Source: Myxococcales bacterium (lineage in GTDB: Bacteria > Myxococcota > Polyangia > Nannocystales > Nannocystaceae). From it: a stretch of 34,572 nucleotides of DNA. The notes beneath the pieces were generated by a model. That model had not been told where the DNA came from. It saw nothing but the letters and a program-made list of their open reading frames with translations, and did no database searches. The first letter of the stretch is position 1. The number at the start of each line of letters is the position of its first letter. The DNA lies in assembly GCA_016793465.1 (NCBI GenBank), contig JAEUJW010000088.1:1-34572 (forward strand). The letters run 5' to 3'. Positions 1 through 8,417 of this stretch are shown here, piece after piece. Made by a program: the position numbers and the translations under genes.

Positions 1-4
1 GCCC

Positions 5-1357
5 ATGGACCAAGACGAACGGTTTCGGATCGCGCTGTGGCGCATGAACATCCTGGGCCCGCTGGTGAGCGCACGTCTGGAGCGCGGCGATCGGCGGGCG
101 TACTTCGAGGAGGCCGCGGCGCGGACGCACGAGCGGCCGGACGGCGCGCCCGTGCGGGTCTCGGCGGCGACGCTCGAGCGCTGGTACCACGCGTACAAAC
201 GCGGCGGCGTGCACGCGCTGGGGCCGAAGCCGCGAAAGGACCGCGGGGTCAGCCGGGTGCTCTCGGCGGACGTCGCCGAGAAGGTGCTGGCGCTCAAGCG
301 GGAGAAGCCGCGGCGGACGATCGAGCAGATCACCGAGGCGCTCGAGCACGCGAAGGTCGTGCGACGCGGTCAGCTCGCGCGGTCGACCGTGCACCGGCTG
401 CTGTGGTCGAGGTCGCTGTCGACGCGGCCGCCGCGGCTGGAGAAGCGCGAGCGCCGGAGCTTCCTGCCGGGCCGCGCCGGCGACCTGTGGATGGGCGACG
501 CGATGCACGGGCCGCAGGTCGTCTGCCACGACGGCCAGCGCCGCAAGGCGTACCTGCTGACGCAGCTCGACGCGGCGACGCGCTTCATCGTCCACAGCGA
601 GTTTTTCCTCAGCGAGGACGCGCGCCACCACGAGGCCGGGCTGCGCACGGCGATCGAGCGCTACGGTCTGCCACGCACCTACTACGTCGACCGCGGTGCC
701 GCGTACGTCGCCGACTCGCTGCGGGTGATCTGCGCCGAGCTCGGCATCCGGCTCGTGCACACCTCGCCCGGCGACTGCGAGGCGAAGGGGGCGATCGAAC
801 GCTGGCACCGGACCTGGCGCGACGGCCTCGAGCACGAGCTGCCGGACACGCTGTCGCTGCCGGAGCTCAATCGCCGGCACTGGGCGTGGATCGCCGAGCG
901 CTACCACCGGCGCGAGCACGCGACGACCGGACAGGCGCCGCTGCTGCACATGCTCGCCGACCGCGAGCACCTGCGGCCCGCGCCCGGCGAGCGCGAGCTG
1001 ACTGCCATCTTCCTCCACCGCGAACGCCGCAAGGTCCGCGGCGACGGCACCGTGCGCTGGCTCGGCGGCTACCTCGAGGTCCCGTACGCGCTCGCCGGCC
1101 AGCGCGTCGAGCTCCGCTTCGACCCGATGGACCCGTATACGCCGCCGAAGGTCTTCCAGGACGGCCGCTTCGAAGCCGACGCCGTCTGGCTCGACCGCCA
1201 CGCCAACAGCACCGGCGCCCGCAGACCTGTCCCCAAGGCCAGCCCCGAGCAGCTCGTCCCACCCGGCATCGACCCGCTCGACCTCCTCGTGCGCGCCCAC
1301 GAGGCCCGCCTCGGCCTCGCCGACCTCGGCGACGACGGCGAGGAGGACGAGCCATGA
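5..1357 (+). CDS. DDE transposase/integrase, TnsB/TniA-like (rve core)
   Basis: This 450-aa protein is a retroviral-integrase-fold transposase that would cut and join the ends of the element. The N-terminal third is helical with helix-turn-helix character: the stretch after residue 50 (SAATLERWYHAYKRGG) and another near residues 100-140 resemble the DNA-binding helices of TnsB/TniA and Mu A. The catalytic triad is visible: D in WMGDAMHG near residue 163, D in YYVDRGAAY near 229, and E in EAKGAIERWH near 264. The C-terminal part (WLGGYLEVPYAL and VELRFDP) fits the Mu-type beta-barrel. The ATG at 5 gives a natural N-terminus (MDQDERFRIALWR), but any ribosome binding site lies off the window. 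The stop overlaps the ATPase start in an ATGA, so the two genes are coupled. The frame is intact, so the enzyme may be active. The exact IS/Tn family cannot be named by eye. Confidence 0.9.
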   Translation: MDQDERFRIALWRMNILGPLVSARLERGDRRAYFEEAAARTHERPDGAPVRVSAATLERWYHAYKRGGVHALGPKPRKDRGVSRVLSADVAEKVLALKREKPRRTIEQITEALEHAKVVRRGQLARSTVHRLLWSRSLSTRPPRLEKRERRSFLPGRAGDLWMGDAMHGPQVVCHDGQRRKAYLLTQLDAATRFIVHSEFFLSEDARHHEAGLRTAIERYGLPRTYYVDRGAAYVADSLRVICAELGIRLVHTSPGDCEAKGAIERWHRTWRDGLEHELPDTLSLPELNRRHWAWIAERYHRREHATTGQAPLLHMLADREHLRPAPGERELTAIFLHRERRKVRGDGTVRWLGGYLEVPYALAGQRVELRFDPMDPYTPPKVFQDGRFEADAVWLDRHANSTGARRPVPKASPEQLVPPGIDPLDLLVRAHEARLGLADLGDDGEEDEP

Positions 1358-2235
1358 GCCCGCGCCTGCGCTTCGGCCTGCGCACCCTCCCACTCCCGCG
1401 CGGCGCCGCCGGCAAGCACTTCTTCGCCGATGACGACGCCCTGCGCCGCCTCGCCCGCGTCTTCGAGTGGCTCGCCGCCGAGCCGGGCCTCGCCGTCCTC
1501 ACCGGCGAGCCCGGCGTCGGGAAGACCTGCGCGCTGCGCCACCTCTGCGCCCAGCTGCCGCGCCCCGCCCACCGTGTCCTCTACCTCGCCGACACCGCCG
1601 TCCGTCCGACCACGCTCTACCGCATGCTGGCCGCCGAGCTCGGCCTGCGCCCCGGCCTGCGCAGCACCCTGCTCGTCGACATCAAGCGCGCCGCCACCGA
1701 GCTCGTCGACGAGCGCGGCGTCCAGCCCGTCCTCCTCGTCGACGACGCCCACCTCCTGCACGACGACATCCTCCGCGAGCTCGCCGTCCTCCTCAACTTC
1801 GACCTCGACGGCCGCGACCTCCTCACCGTCTGGCTCGTCGGCCACCCGCTCCTCGAGCGCCGCCTGCAGATGCACGCCCACGCCGCCCTGGCCCAGCGCG
1901 TCGTCCACTACATCCGCCTCGCGCCCAAGACCGACCGCGCCGTCTTCGACGCGATGATCGCCCACGCCATGTCCGCCGCCGGCGCCCTCACGCCGCTGCT
2001 CTCCGACGCCGCCACCGCGCTCCTCTTCCGCGCCAGCCGCGGCGTCCCCCGCGTCGCCGCCCACCTCCTGCGCTCCGCCCTCTTCCTCGCCGACGAGCGC
2101 GGCCAGAACGACCTCGACGAGTCCATCCTCCTCGCCGCCATCGACGCCCTGCGCATCACGCCCGGAACGAACAATCCTGCCGCCTCGGCCGACCCGAATC
2201 CCCGCACGCAATCCGGAACGAACCCCCGCAAATAA
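1354..2235 (+). CDS. AAA+ ATPase, TnsC/TniB/ExeA-like transposition regulator
   Basis: This 293-aa AAA+ ATPase is the partner of the upstream transposase. Walker A is GEPGVGKT near residue 50, Walker B is LLVDDAH near residue 130, a sensor-type segment is VWLVGHP, and the Arg-rich end of the ATPase core (RASRGVPRVAAHLL) is typical of ExeA/TniB-type ATPases. In Tn7, Tn5053 and Mu-like elements this protein chooses the target and activates the transposase. The ATG at 1354 overlaps the transposase stop (ATGA), which argues for translational coupling. The last 30 residues are Pro/Asn-rich and lie over two copies of CCGGAACGAAC about 52 bp apart (near 2162 and 2214), which could be transposase-binding repeats of the element's right end. 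There is no TniQ-like gene downstream inside the window. A bare ATPase from an insertion sequence rather than a full Tn7-like element is therefore likely. Confidence 0.87.
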   Translation: MSPRLRFGLRTLPLPRGAAGKHFFADDDALRRLARVFEWLAAEPGLAVLTGEPGVGKTCALRHLCAQLPRPAHRVLYLADTAVRPTTLYRMLAAELGLRPGLRSTLLVDIKRAATELVDERGVQPVLLVDDAHLLHDDILRELAVLLNFDLDGRDLLTVWLVGHPLLERRLQMHAHAALAQRVVHYIRLAPKTDRAVFDAMIAHAMSAAGALTPLLSDAATALLFRASRGVPRVAAHLLRSALFLADERGQNDLDESILLAAIDALRITPGTNNPAASADPNPRTQSGTNPRK

Positions 2236-2820
2236 ACCGAGACGACACACTGAGGCGCAGGCGGTAGCGGTCGAAATCGACGACGTGCACGGGCGATCCT
2301 GAACACGGATCCCGAGCGGTCGCAAGGGGCGGCTGGATGTCGCTGCAGCGAGACCTGATGGAGTTGTCGCCAAGTTGCCTGACAGTTCAGGTCGAGTGGC
2401 GGCGAAGTGTGCCCAGAGTACGCGTGGCCAGATGAGCGCGCTGCTGGTCGGTGAGGGCTCGGCAGCGACGCGCGCGTCGCCCAGGCCAGCTTCACCGCGG
2501 GCGACGCGACGGTGCGCGCGGCGAGAGCCCTCGAGCGCCGTCCTGGGTCACCGCATCGGCGCCGGTGCTGTCTCACTGGCTGGCCCACCCGCCGGTCGAA
2601 GCGATCGGTGCAACAGCGCAGCCATGCGCGCGAGGGCTATGTAAGCGGGCCACATGATGATGTGGCCACGCCCAGCGGGCATGCGGGGCCCACTCACGAC
2701 CTGCCTGCTCACCCTCGATCGGCGGCTCGATGGCCGCACGGACGACCACACAGCTGGCGGCTGCCAGTGTGGCGGTGCGGCCTCACAAGTGGCCGCCGAC
2801 CGTGCGGACGTCCGTGGGGG

Positions 2821-2882
2821 CCCGTCGTGCGGCCGCTGGTGTGGCCCGTCGTGCGGCCGCTGGTGTGGCCCGTCGTGCGGCT
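2821..2882 (+). repeat. 24-bp tandem repeat, about 2.6 copies
   Basis: A 24-bp unit beginning CCCGTCGTGCGGCCGC and ending TGGTGTGG occurs at 2821-2844 and 2845-2868 without mismatch, followed by a partial third copy to about 2882. The unit length is a multiple of three, but none of the overlapping frames looks coding. It is probably a slippage product. Confidence 0.85.
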
Positions 2883-3490
2883 GACGGGCCGCCCGACGCC
2901 CATCTCCCGAACGGGCGAGTTGCCGCGCCGGGGCCCGATCTCGGGTGGGCGAGCGGCCGAGTCGATATGCGGAGCGCGAAGCTGGGGGCACTCGAGTTCG
3001 CTGGGCCCGGGGAAGTCGCTACGCGGGGGCCTCCCTGCCGGACAACCGAGTTCATCGCGACGAGCGGTGGCTTTCGGGCAGCGGGCAGCGCCGCCGCACC
3101 GCCGCGGCGCCGCCTGCCGCACCACCTCGTCGCCGCCTGCCGCTCGCGGCAGCGCGGCGCGCCGGCTGGCCGCGCCCGCCGGGCCCCGCCGTGTGGTCCC
3201 CTCGCCGCCGCCGACGACCCGTCTGCGCCGCGTCACCGGCCGCGGGCCATCCGTGTTCCGCGACGCGGAGTGCTGCCACGCCGCCACCAAGGGCGCGGTG
3301 CCAGTCGCCGCTTCGAACCGGACACGCGGCCGGGCGTCATGCCGTTGCCCGCCCGGCACCGGGCACGAAAACTTCCCTGACTGGCGCGTAGATCGCGTGC
3401 TCCACACTCGCCGACCGCCGATTAGGCCCGTGCTGCGCGGACTGATGCGACGCGCCGTGTAGAGCGGCCGGCCTCGCTGCGCATGCCGCC

Positions 3491-3591
3491 ATACCGTATC
3501 GCTGTATCAACTGGTCGGGCGCAGCGTGTTTGCACCATCTAACCGGCGGTATCGCGCGTGATCTGGCGAGTTGATACAGTTCATACGGTAT
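3491..3591. repeat. Long inverted repeat, arms about 22-23 bp around a 56-bp loop
   Basis: The left arm (3491-3512) and right arm (3569-3591) are inverted copies. Both contain ATACCGTAT, then 2-3 variable bases, then CTGTATCAACT (right arm read on the minus strand). The arms are clearly richer in A/T than the surroundings and each contains TTGATA followed by TACGGTAT, which looks promoter- or operator-like. GTATCGCTG also recurs directly at 3496 and 3587. No target duplication is obvious outside the arms. It could be a pair of operators for a lost divergent gene pair, a small MITE-like remnant or a recombination site; the sequence does not decide. Confidence 0.75.
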
Positions 3592-3950
3592 CGCTGAGGT
3601 GGACTGCGCCCCGGTACCGACCAACGAGGGAACTGGTCGAGTCCGACCGGCTGTCTCCGATTGATTGCGCCGCCGAACTGGTGAATCCACGTGCCCGGGC
3701 GCCAGGGGTAGGTAGCCGTGAGCAAGGCTACCTACCTGGGGCCGACGTCGACGGGTCGACCTCCCCGCGCGCTGTCGCGCGCCGAGTGGACGTGCACCGG
3801 CGCGTTCGACTGTGGCTCCGTGCGCGACCGCGAGAAGGAGCGCGATGGCGTGCGTGGTGGATAGCGTGGCGGATGAAGGGGTGCGACTGGTGCGGGTCGG
3901 CTGGTGGGTAGCGAAGGGTTGTGATGGGGGGCTTCGTTGCGGGGGAACGC

Positions 3951-4170
3951 CGTGTCCGATCGTCTGGGTATCGTGGAGGTACCCGTGTCCGCTAAGCGGC
4001 TGGGGCCCGTGTCCAATCCGTGTCCGATAATCCGGGCGACAGGAACGGGGCCGTGTCCGATAATCCAGGGGACGGGTACGGGGCCGTGTCCGATAATCCG
4101 GGGGACGGGGACGGGACGTGTCCGATAATCCGGGGAACGGGGACGGGAGGACGGGGCCGTGTCCGGTAAC
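3951..4170 (+). repeat. Array of eight CGTGTCC(GATAATCC) motifs at roughly 11-bp-multiple spacing
   Basis: CGTGTCC occurs at 3951, 3984, 4008, 4019, 4052, 4085, 4117 and 4158, all on the plus strand. The spacings are 33, 24, 11, 33, 33, 32 and 41 bp, mostly near multiples of one helical turn. Four central copies (4019-4131) extend to CGTGTCCGATAATCC, and the outer ones diverge after the seventh base. The DNA between copies is G-rich, and 4132-4156 has four G tracts separated by short loops, enough for a G-quadruplex on the plus strand. The intervening sequences resemble one another, so this is not a CRISPR array. Helical phasing and one orientation suggest cooperative protein binding or a decayed transposon end. 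Confidence 0.8.
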
Positions 4171-4245
4171 CAGCGCGACACAGGACGACGGCTCCGAGCA
4201 ACACCTGGCGCACGCCCGGGTACCGCGGGACGTCCCGCGCCGGTG

Positions 4246-4796
4246 ATGGCCCCGGACGAACTCGGCGTGTTGCTCGAGGCGCACTCCCGGCACGCGACGG
4301 TGGAGCTTCCGCCGGGCGAGCCGGACGTGCGGTGGGCGGCTGATTTCCTGGCCGCGCTGCCGGCCGCGTGCGCGCGCCGGTTGCCGGACCTGATCACGAC
4401 CGCCCCAAGATGTTCGAGTTCCTCGTCGGGCAAGGCTTCTTCGCGGCGATGCCGAGCCCCCGGCTGGTGCCCCTGGTGCTCGGCCTGGTCGCCAGGGTGT
4501 CGCCGCTCCTGCAGGCCCGGAGCGCGCGGCAGTGGGCTGTCGAGCGCGCTGTCGCCGGGGCCGTCGGACGCGCTGTTGGCGGGGCTGTCGAGCGCGCCGT
4601 CGCCGGGATCGGGCTGTCGGCGGGGCTGTCGAGCGCGCTGTCGCGGGGTCGTCGGGTTGTCGGCGGGGCCGGCGCTGGTGCTGTTCCTGTCGAACCCGTG
4701 AGCGCCGCTCGCGTTCGTCGTCCTGCTTGTCCGCCGGCGCCGATCGTATGCCTGTTCTGCGCCCCCGGCCTTCGTCAGCTGCCAGTCAGGTCGTGA
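4246..4796 (+). pseudogene. Small unrecognised gene, apparently frameshifted near 4405-4412
   Basis: From the ATG at 4246 one frame reads a normal-looking acidic protein (MAPDELGVLLEAHSRHATV, continuing to RRLPDLITT). It then turns into Ser/Cys/Arg-rich nonsense. The next frame over takes up plausible sequence at the same place (PKMFEFLVGQGFFAAMPS, then PRLVPLVLGLVARVSPLLQ). The switch falls at the CCCC run in GACCGCCCCAAG, as a one-base indel would produce. After the helical stretch the frame runs through the minisatellite at 4530-4675 and ends at 4796, slightly overlapping the end of the converging SEC-C gene. I recognise no family and see no ribosome binding site. It may instead be non-coding, since the evidence is only the way the frames fit together. 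Confidence 0.35.
4530..4675 (+). repeat. Imperfect minisatellite (GCTGTCGAGCGCGCTGTCG-type units)
   Basis: Units of about 23-26 bp related to CTGTCGAGCGCGCTGTCGCC and ending in GGGG recur about six times with substitutions and shortened forms (for example CTGTCGGCGGGG). In the plus frame they encode an Ala/Val/Gly/Arg repeat (AVERAVAGAVGRAVGG). Slippage is the likely origin. It lies just downstream of the SEC-C gene that ends at 4786 on the other strand. Confidence 0.7.
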
Positions 4797-7410
4797 CCAT
4801 GCCGCAGCACTTCTTGTACTTTTTGCCGGACCCGCAGGGGCACGCCTCGTTCCGGCCCAGTTTCCTGACGGTGGCGGCGGCCTGCAACGCCGGATAGTCC
4901 GCGGGAGGCGCGACGTTGACGACGTTACGTCGTCCATGAGCCGGACGAGCTGCGACCGGCGGGGTGGTCACGGCGGGGAGCGCCCCGTCCACCGGTTCGG
5001 CGTCGGTCGAGGGCTCCGACGGCGGCGTCGCGCCGGGTTCAGCCGGCGGGAGATGATCGAGGACGGCCTCGACGTCGTTCTCGCCGAGGCTTCGGGCCAG
5101 CGAGTGCAGGACCGCCTCGGGAATACGCTTGGCTGCGAGCAGCTCGCGGATCTTCGCCGTTTCGTCGGCCTGGGCCTGTCGGACGCCCGCGAGCTCCTGG
5201 CGCGTCGCGGCGAGCGCGTCGCGTGTTTCCTGCTCCTGCGCCTGCATGACCGCGAGCTCCTGCGCGAGTCGAGCCGCCTCGCCGGCAAGGCGACGAGCCT
5301 GGTGCTCTGGGTCGATGAGGGCGCGGCTCTCCGCCGTGGGGTACTCGGTCTGCGCCGGGCCTGCCGGGGATGAAGAACGAAGCGCGTCGAGTTCGACGGC
5401 GAGCTGGTCACGGGCCTGGTCGACGCGCCTGAGCTGCTCCTCGGCGATCAGGCGCTTGTCCTCGGCGTCCAGGTGCTCCTCGGTCTTGGCGCGAAGGCGG
5501 GCCTGCAACTCGTCGACGTGGCGCAGGGAGTTCTCGGCGTACGGGTTGGTCTGTCCGGCCTCCTGCCCCCGCGTCTCGTCGCTGCGTCGATCGTCTTCTC
5601 GGGCTCGACGTTCGGCGGCGAGCAGCGCCTGGACTTCTGCGAGGTGTCGCTCGAGCTCGGCGACGGCGGCCGCCGGGTCCACGAGCTGGGTCGCAGCGCC
5701 GGAGCGGAGTTCGGCGAGCTCGGCCTCGAGGCTGTCGCGGTCCTGGACGACCTGCTTCAGCCGCGCCTCGGCGAGCAACCGCTTGCTCTCGGCCTCGAAT
5801 CGCTCCTGGGCCAGCGCGCTGAGCTGGGTCTGTAGCTCGAGGACGTAGCGCAGGCTGGTCTCGAATTGCTCCGGGGTCTGTCCACTCGGCCCTGCGGCCT
5901 CGGTGCTGCGTCGATCTTCCTCCCGGGCGCGCCGTTCAGCGGCGAGCAGCGCTTCAGCTTCCGCGAGGCGGCGCTCGAGATCCGCGACGGTGGTCGCTGG
6001 TTCGCCAGTACGGGCCGTGTCAAGCGACGGCGGCTTGATCACGACCCCCGGGAGCTTCTCGGCGCGGCCACCCCACACGATGCGGTTGTGCTCGCCCTGC
6101 ACCTCGAGGATGACGAGCAGCGAGGACACCGCGGCGAGCAGATAGATGCGGTCGCCGACGGCGAGCTCGCCGAACACCGGCCCGGCCTTCACGTGTTGGA
6201 ACAGACGGCGTTCCTCGCCGAGCTTGACCGCGAGCGGGACCGTCGTTTGCAGCAGAGACTTCAACTCCCCATCGCGGGGGTGATGCATGAGGTCGACCAG
6301 GCTGTGCGGGGCGCCGTGCGGCGCGAGGCGAACCGCCGCCATCGTCTCGCAGTCGAGGGCGAGATGCCCGACGAGGACGCCGCGCTCGTCGACGTGGTGA
6401 AGGATGTCCGTCGACCGGTAGCCCGGCTGGCGCGACGCGAGCCAGGGCCGCACGAGCAGGGTGGGGTCGAGCGAGTCGTACCAGCCATCCGGCGGCTCCG
6501 GGACCGTCGGACGCGCGGCGGTTTTCGGGCGACGAAGACGCGCGAGGAACGACTCCGTCATCCTCCCCAGGTGGTCGACAAACCGCTGGGGCAGTGATGC
6601 GCCCCGGGCCAATGCGCCCCACGCGACCGTGTACACGTCGCCCCACTGGTCGCCCGAGAGCTCGGCGAGGTGCGGAAGGAGGGCGCTAGCGAGCTCAGGC
6701 CGCGGCTCCCGTGGGGTCCATGATGCGGCGGGAGGTCGAGCAACGCGCGGCTCGGTCCCCGCATCACCGTAACGTCCGAGGCGAGGAGGGCGCAGGGGTC
6801 CGAGGCTGGGCGTCGTGCCGCCGGTTCGTCCGGGCATCGGCGGTGGAGCGGGAGGCGATGGGGTAGGTTGCGCCCTATCCGGCGCTGATGCGGGCGATGG
6901 GACTGTCTCCTGGGGACGGGCCTGGCGCGCGGCACGTGCGTGCCGGGTCGCACGACGCCGCGGCGTCCCGGTACTGGTCACCGATCCGTCCCCGGCGGCC
7001 TGATGCGGATCGTCGACGAGTGACAGCTCGACGTGAAGCGCATCCGCGACGCGGGCCACGTCCGCGAGGGAGAGGCTATCCGCATCGGACAGGGCGAGCG
7101 CGGCGAATCTTTCGGCTCGCTTCCCGGGCTGCCCGAGCAGCTCGGCCCACTCGAGACCTCGCGCCCGTCGCTGCCCGTCCAGGTGCGCGACGATCTCGGC
7201 AGCGACGCGAGCGCCGGCAGGCGCGACCTGGCAGTGAAGCGGCGGGAGCAGGCGCATCACGCTTCGGAGGCGCGGGCTTGCCGCGCCGTTCGCGAGCATC
7301 CGTCGAAGGTTCCCGGGCTGCATCCCTGCGGCACGCGCCAGGTCGGCGAGCGTCACCCCCCGTTCGGCGGCGCGCGTCCGGATCGCCGCCATCAGCTTCA
7401 CCCCTGTCAT
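4786..7410 (-). CDS. XRE-type HTH / coiled-coil protein with C-terminal SEC-C zinc motif
   Basis: This 874-aa protein has a modular build. Residues 1-60 form an XRE-like helix-turn-helix ([20 protein letters not shown]). A Pro/Arg-rich low-complexity linker follows to about residue 220. A conserved-looking globular region lies at about 290-450 ([20 protein letters not shown], then [17 protein letters not shown]). About 320 residues of coiled coil come next, containing an internal duplication: [21 protein letters not shown] recurs as [21 protein letters not shown] about 110 residues later. The C-terminus is a SEC-C motif ([18 protein letters not shown]) with Cys 857, 859, 868 and 869 as zinc ligands, as at the SecA C-terminus. 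The segment [25 protein letters not shown] is shared with the protein at 32377-33648, so the two are relatives. The ATG at 7410 is chosen because the HTH starts at once. Function is unknown; a DNA-binding scaffold or sensor with a protein-binding zinc tail is plausible. Confidence 0.85.
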   Translation of the reverse strand: MTGVKLMAAIRTRAAERGVTLADLARAAGMQPGNLRRMLANGAASPRLRSVMRLLPPLHCQVAPAGARVAAEIVAHLDGQRRARGLEWAELLGQPGKRAERFAALALSDADSLSLADVARVADALHVELSLVDDPHQAAGDGSVTSTGTPRRRATRHARAARQARPQETVPSPASAPDRAQPTPSPPAPPPMPGRTGGTTPSLGPLRPPRLGRYGDAGTEPRVARPPAASWTPREPRPELASALLPHLAELSGDQWGDVYTVAWGALARGASLPQRFVDHLGRMTESFLARLRRPKTAARPTVPEPPDGWYDSLDPTLLVRPWLASRQPGYRSTDILHHVDERGVLVGHLALDCETMAAVRLAPHGAPHSLVDLMHHPRDGELKSLLQTTVPLAVKLGEERRLFQHVKAGPVFGELAVGDRIYLLAAVSSLLVILEVQGEHNRIVWGGRAEKLPGVVIKPPSLDTARTGEPATTVADLERRLAEAEALLAAERRAREEDRRSTEAAGPSGQTPEQFETSLRYVLELQTQLSALAQERFEAESKRLLAEARLKQVVQDRDSLEAELAELRSGAATQLVDPAAAVAELERHLAEVQALLAAERRAREDDRRSDETRGQEAGQTNPYAENSLRHVDELQARLRAKTEEHLDAEDKRLIAEEQLRRVDQARDQLAVELDALRSSSPAGPAQTEYPTAESRALIDPEHQARRLAGEAARLAQELAVMQAQEQETRDALAATRQELAGVRQAQADETAKIRELLAAKRIPEAVLHSLARSLGENDVEAVLDHLPPAEPGATPPSEPSTDAEPVDGALPAVTTPPVAARPAHGRRNVVNVAPPADYPALQAAATVRKLGRNEACPCGSGKKYKKCCGMVTT

Positions 7411-7628
7411 CGGCTCAATCTACTGCGCCGTCGCGCGCGAAGGTACGCGCAGCATCCGGCGTCGCCGCGACCTTGAAGCGCCGGCGCTCGAGATCGCAGT
7501 CTAAAGCGCGCGGCGGACCGTGATGCGGGTCCATGCGGCACATCAGTGAGGGCTGATGCGCACGGTGCTCGACCCCGCGCGGATGCGCCGCATGCTCTCG
7601 CGCGTCATGACGCGGTAACTTGAAGCGC

Positions 7629-8132
7629 ATGGCAGACAAGGAGATGGATCGCCGCTTCCGCTTCACCGTGCTGAGGCCGCCTGATGCGGCGAACGGGACC
7701 CCGACCGTCGCGCTCGACCTGCCGGGCATCGGTAGGGAGCATGTCGACGTCCTGCGGGAGCTCATCGCGCCCAACCTGGGTCCCGGGTTCGTCCTCACGA
7801 TCAACGGCGAAGCCGTCGCACACGGCCCCGGCACGGCGGACGACCGCCACTCCGTCCTGTTCCGGGAGGTCCAGCGGCTCACCGAGATGGCGGTGCAGCA
7901 GCACGAGTACATGTGCGCCGAGCTCCGGCGGATGCGCGACGAGCACGAGCACGACTTCGCCCAGGAGCGGGCCATCCTTCGAACACTCCGCGGCCGCTGG
8001 CTCGAACGGGTCCTGGATGACAACGTCCGCGGCGAGGACGCGCTGCGCTACCTCGTCGAGACCATCCGCTCCACCGCGAAGAAGACCGAGCCTCCCAAGG
8101 CTGGCGGCGAACAACCACCTTCCGGCGGATAG
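7629..8132 (+). CDS. Hypothetical protein, 167 aa, helical C-terminal half
   Basis: I do not recognise this family. The first 70 residues look like a beta-rich domain (RRFRFTVLRPPDAANGTP, then VALDLPGIGREHVDVL). Residues 80-150 are strongly helical and charged (FREVQRLTEMAVQQHEYMCA) and may form a coiled coil, and the last 15 residues are Pro/Gly-rich. The ATG at 7629 is preceded by an in-frame TTG at 7620, and neither has a clear Shine-Dalgarno sequence. The gene diverges from the SEC-C gene across 218 bp that contain several TGATGCG motifs, so the two may share regulation. Normal codon use and the intact frame make it likely to be real. Confidence 0.7.
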   Translation: MADKEMDRRFRFTVLRPPDAANGTPTVALDLPGIGREHVDVLRELIAPNLGPGFVLTINGEAVAHGPGTADDRHSVLFREVQRLTEMAVQQHEYMCAELRRMRDEHEHDFAQERAILRTLRGRWLERVLDDNVRGEDALRYLVETIRSTAKKTEPPKAGGEQPPSGG

Positions 8133-8289
8133 ACACGTCTGCCGCGCCCGGTTGACAACGCCTACTGGCTGGCGTGGTCGATCGATAGCCGCGCTCACTG
8201 CGGAGGATGCTGATGCGCCCCGTTCCGGCGGGTTTTAGTCCAAGAGGGCCGCGCGGATCTCCGCGCCGGCGCCCCGGATCGGCCCTCGC

Positions 8290-8314
8290 GCGGTCGCGTT
8301 ACGGACGCGACCGC
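8290..8314. terminator. Perfect 10-bp-stem hairpin, possible terminator of the upstream gene
   Basis: GCGGTCGCGT (8290-8299) and ACGCGACCGC (8305-8314) pair perfectly around the 5-base loop TACGG. It lies between the end of the 167-aa gene (8132) and the toxin promoter (8358). There is no T-tract after it, so it may be a factor-dependent terminator or a regulatory stem rather than a classical intrinsic terminator. Confidence 0.4.
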
Positions 8315-8357
8315 TACCCGGCATGGTGACGCCGAACACCTCGATCACGCGCCGGCG

Positions 8358-8387
8358 TTGACATTCCTCGCGGCGCCTGCCTACGAT
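8358..8387 (+). promoter_or_regulatory. Sigma-70-type promoter of the toxin/immunity pair
   Basis: TTGACA (8358-8363) and TACGAT (8382-8387) are separated by 18 bp. This is a strong housekeeping-type match for such GC-rich DNA. Transcription would start near 8394, giving a leader of about 24 nt. That leader holds the Shine-Dalgarno GAGGTGGGG (8407-8415) directly before the ATG at 8418. Confidence 0.7.
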
Positions 8388-8417
8388 TCGGATCTTCGAT
8401 CGAGTCGAGGTGGGGCG

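Larger units (their letters stand above)
1..2385 (+). mobile_element. Two-gene DDE transposon, left end off-window, possible right end near 2385
   Basis: The transposase/ATPase pair is followed by about 150 bp of non-coding DNA and then TGTCGCCAAGTTGCCTGACA at 2366-2385. On the minus strand this segment begins with TGTCAGG, matching the 5'-TGT ends of TnsB/TniA-type elements. Just inside it are a perfect 12-bp palindrome (TCGCTGCAGCGA, 2340-2351) and the CCGGAACGAAC pair inside the ATPase gene. The placement of the end is inference: the left end and target duplication are outside the window. The gene order and the coupled start/stop are direct observations. Confidence 0.45.
2386..4245. other. 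Gene-poor stretch with repeats
   Basis: No convincing coding region is seen in these 1.9 kb. The open frames are Arg/Pro/Ala-rich and overlap on both strands, as expected for GC-rich non-coding DNA without selection against stops, and none shows a recognisable motif. What the stretch does hold is listed separately: a 24-bp tandem repeat (2821-2882), a long inverted repeat of lower GC content (3491-3591), the CGTGTCC array (3951-4170), and a perfect 16-bp palindrome CGCGGGACGTCCCGCG at 4224-4239. The stretch probably records old insertions and deletions beside the transposon. Confidence 0.6.

Noticed and set aside
37..1350. Long frame overlapping the transposase in another phase
   Set aside because: It is the out-of-phase 5' extension of the ATPase frame; the real ATPase begins at 1354.
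867..2373. Minus-strand Gly/Glu-rich frames opposite the transposase and ATPase
   Set aside because: They mirror a strongly supported plus-strand pair and carry no motif.
2512..3462. A 316-aa plus-strand protein and several overlapping minus-strand frames
   Set aside because: All are Arg/Pro/Ala-rich, overlap one another on both strands and lack motifs; typical of long chance frames in GC-rich DNA.
3951..4170. CRISPR array
   Set aside because: Repeats and the sequences between them are both similar to each other, spacing is irregular (11-41 bp) and there is no cas gene.
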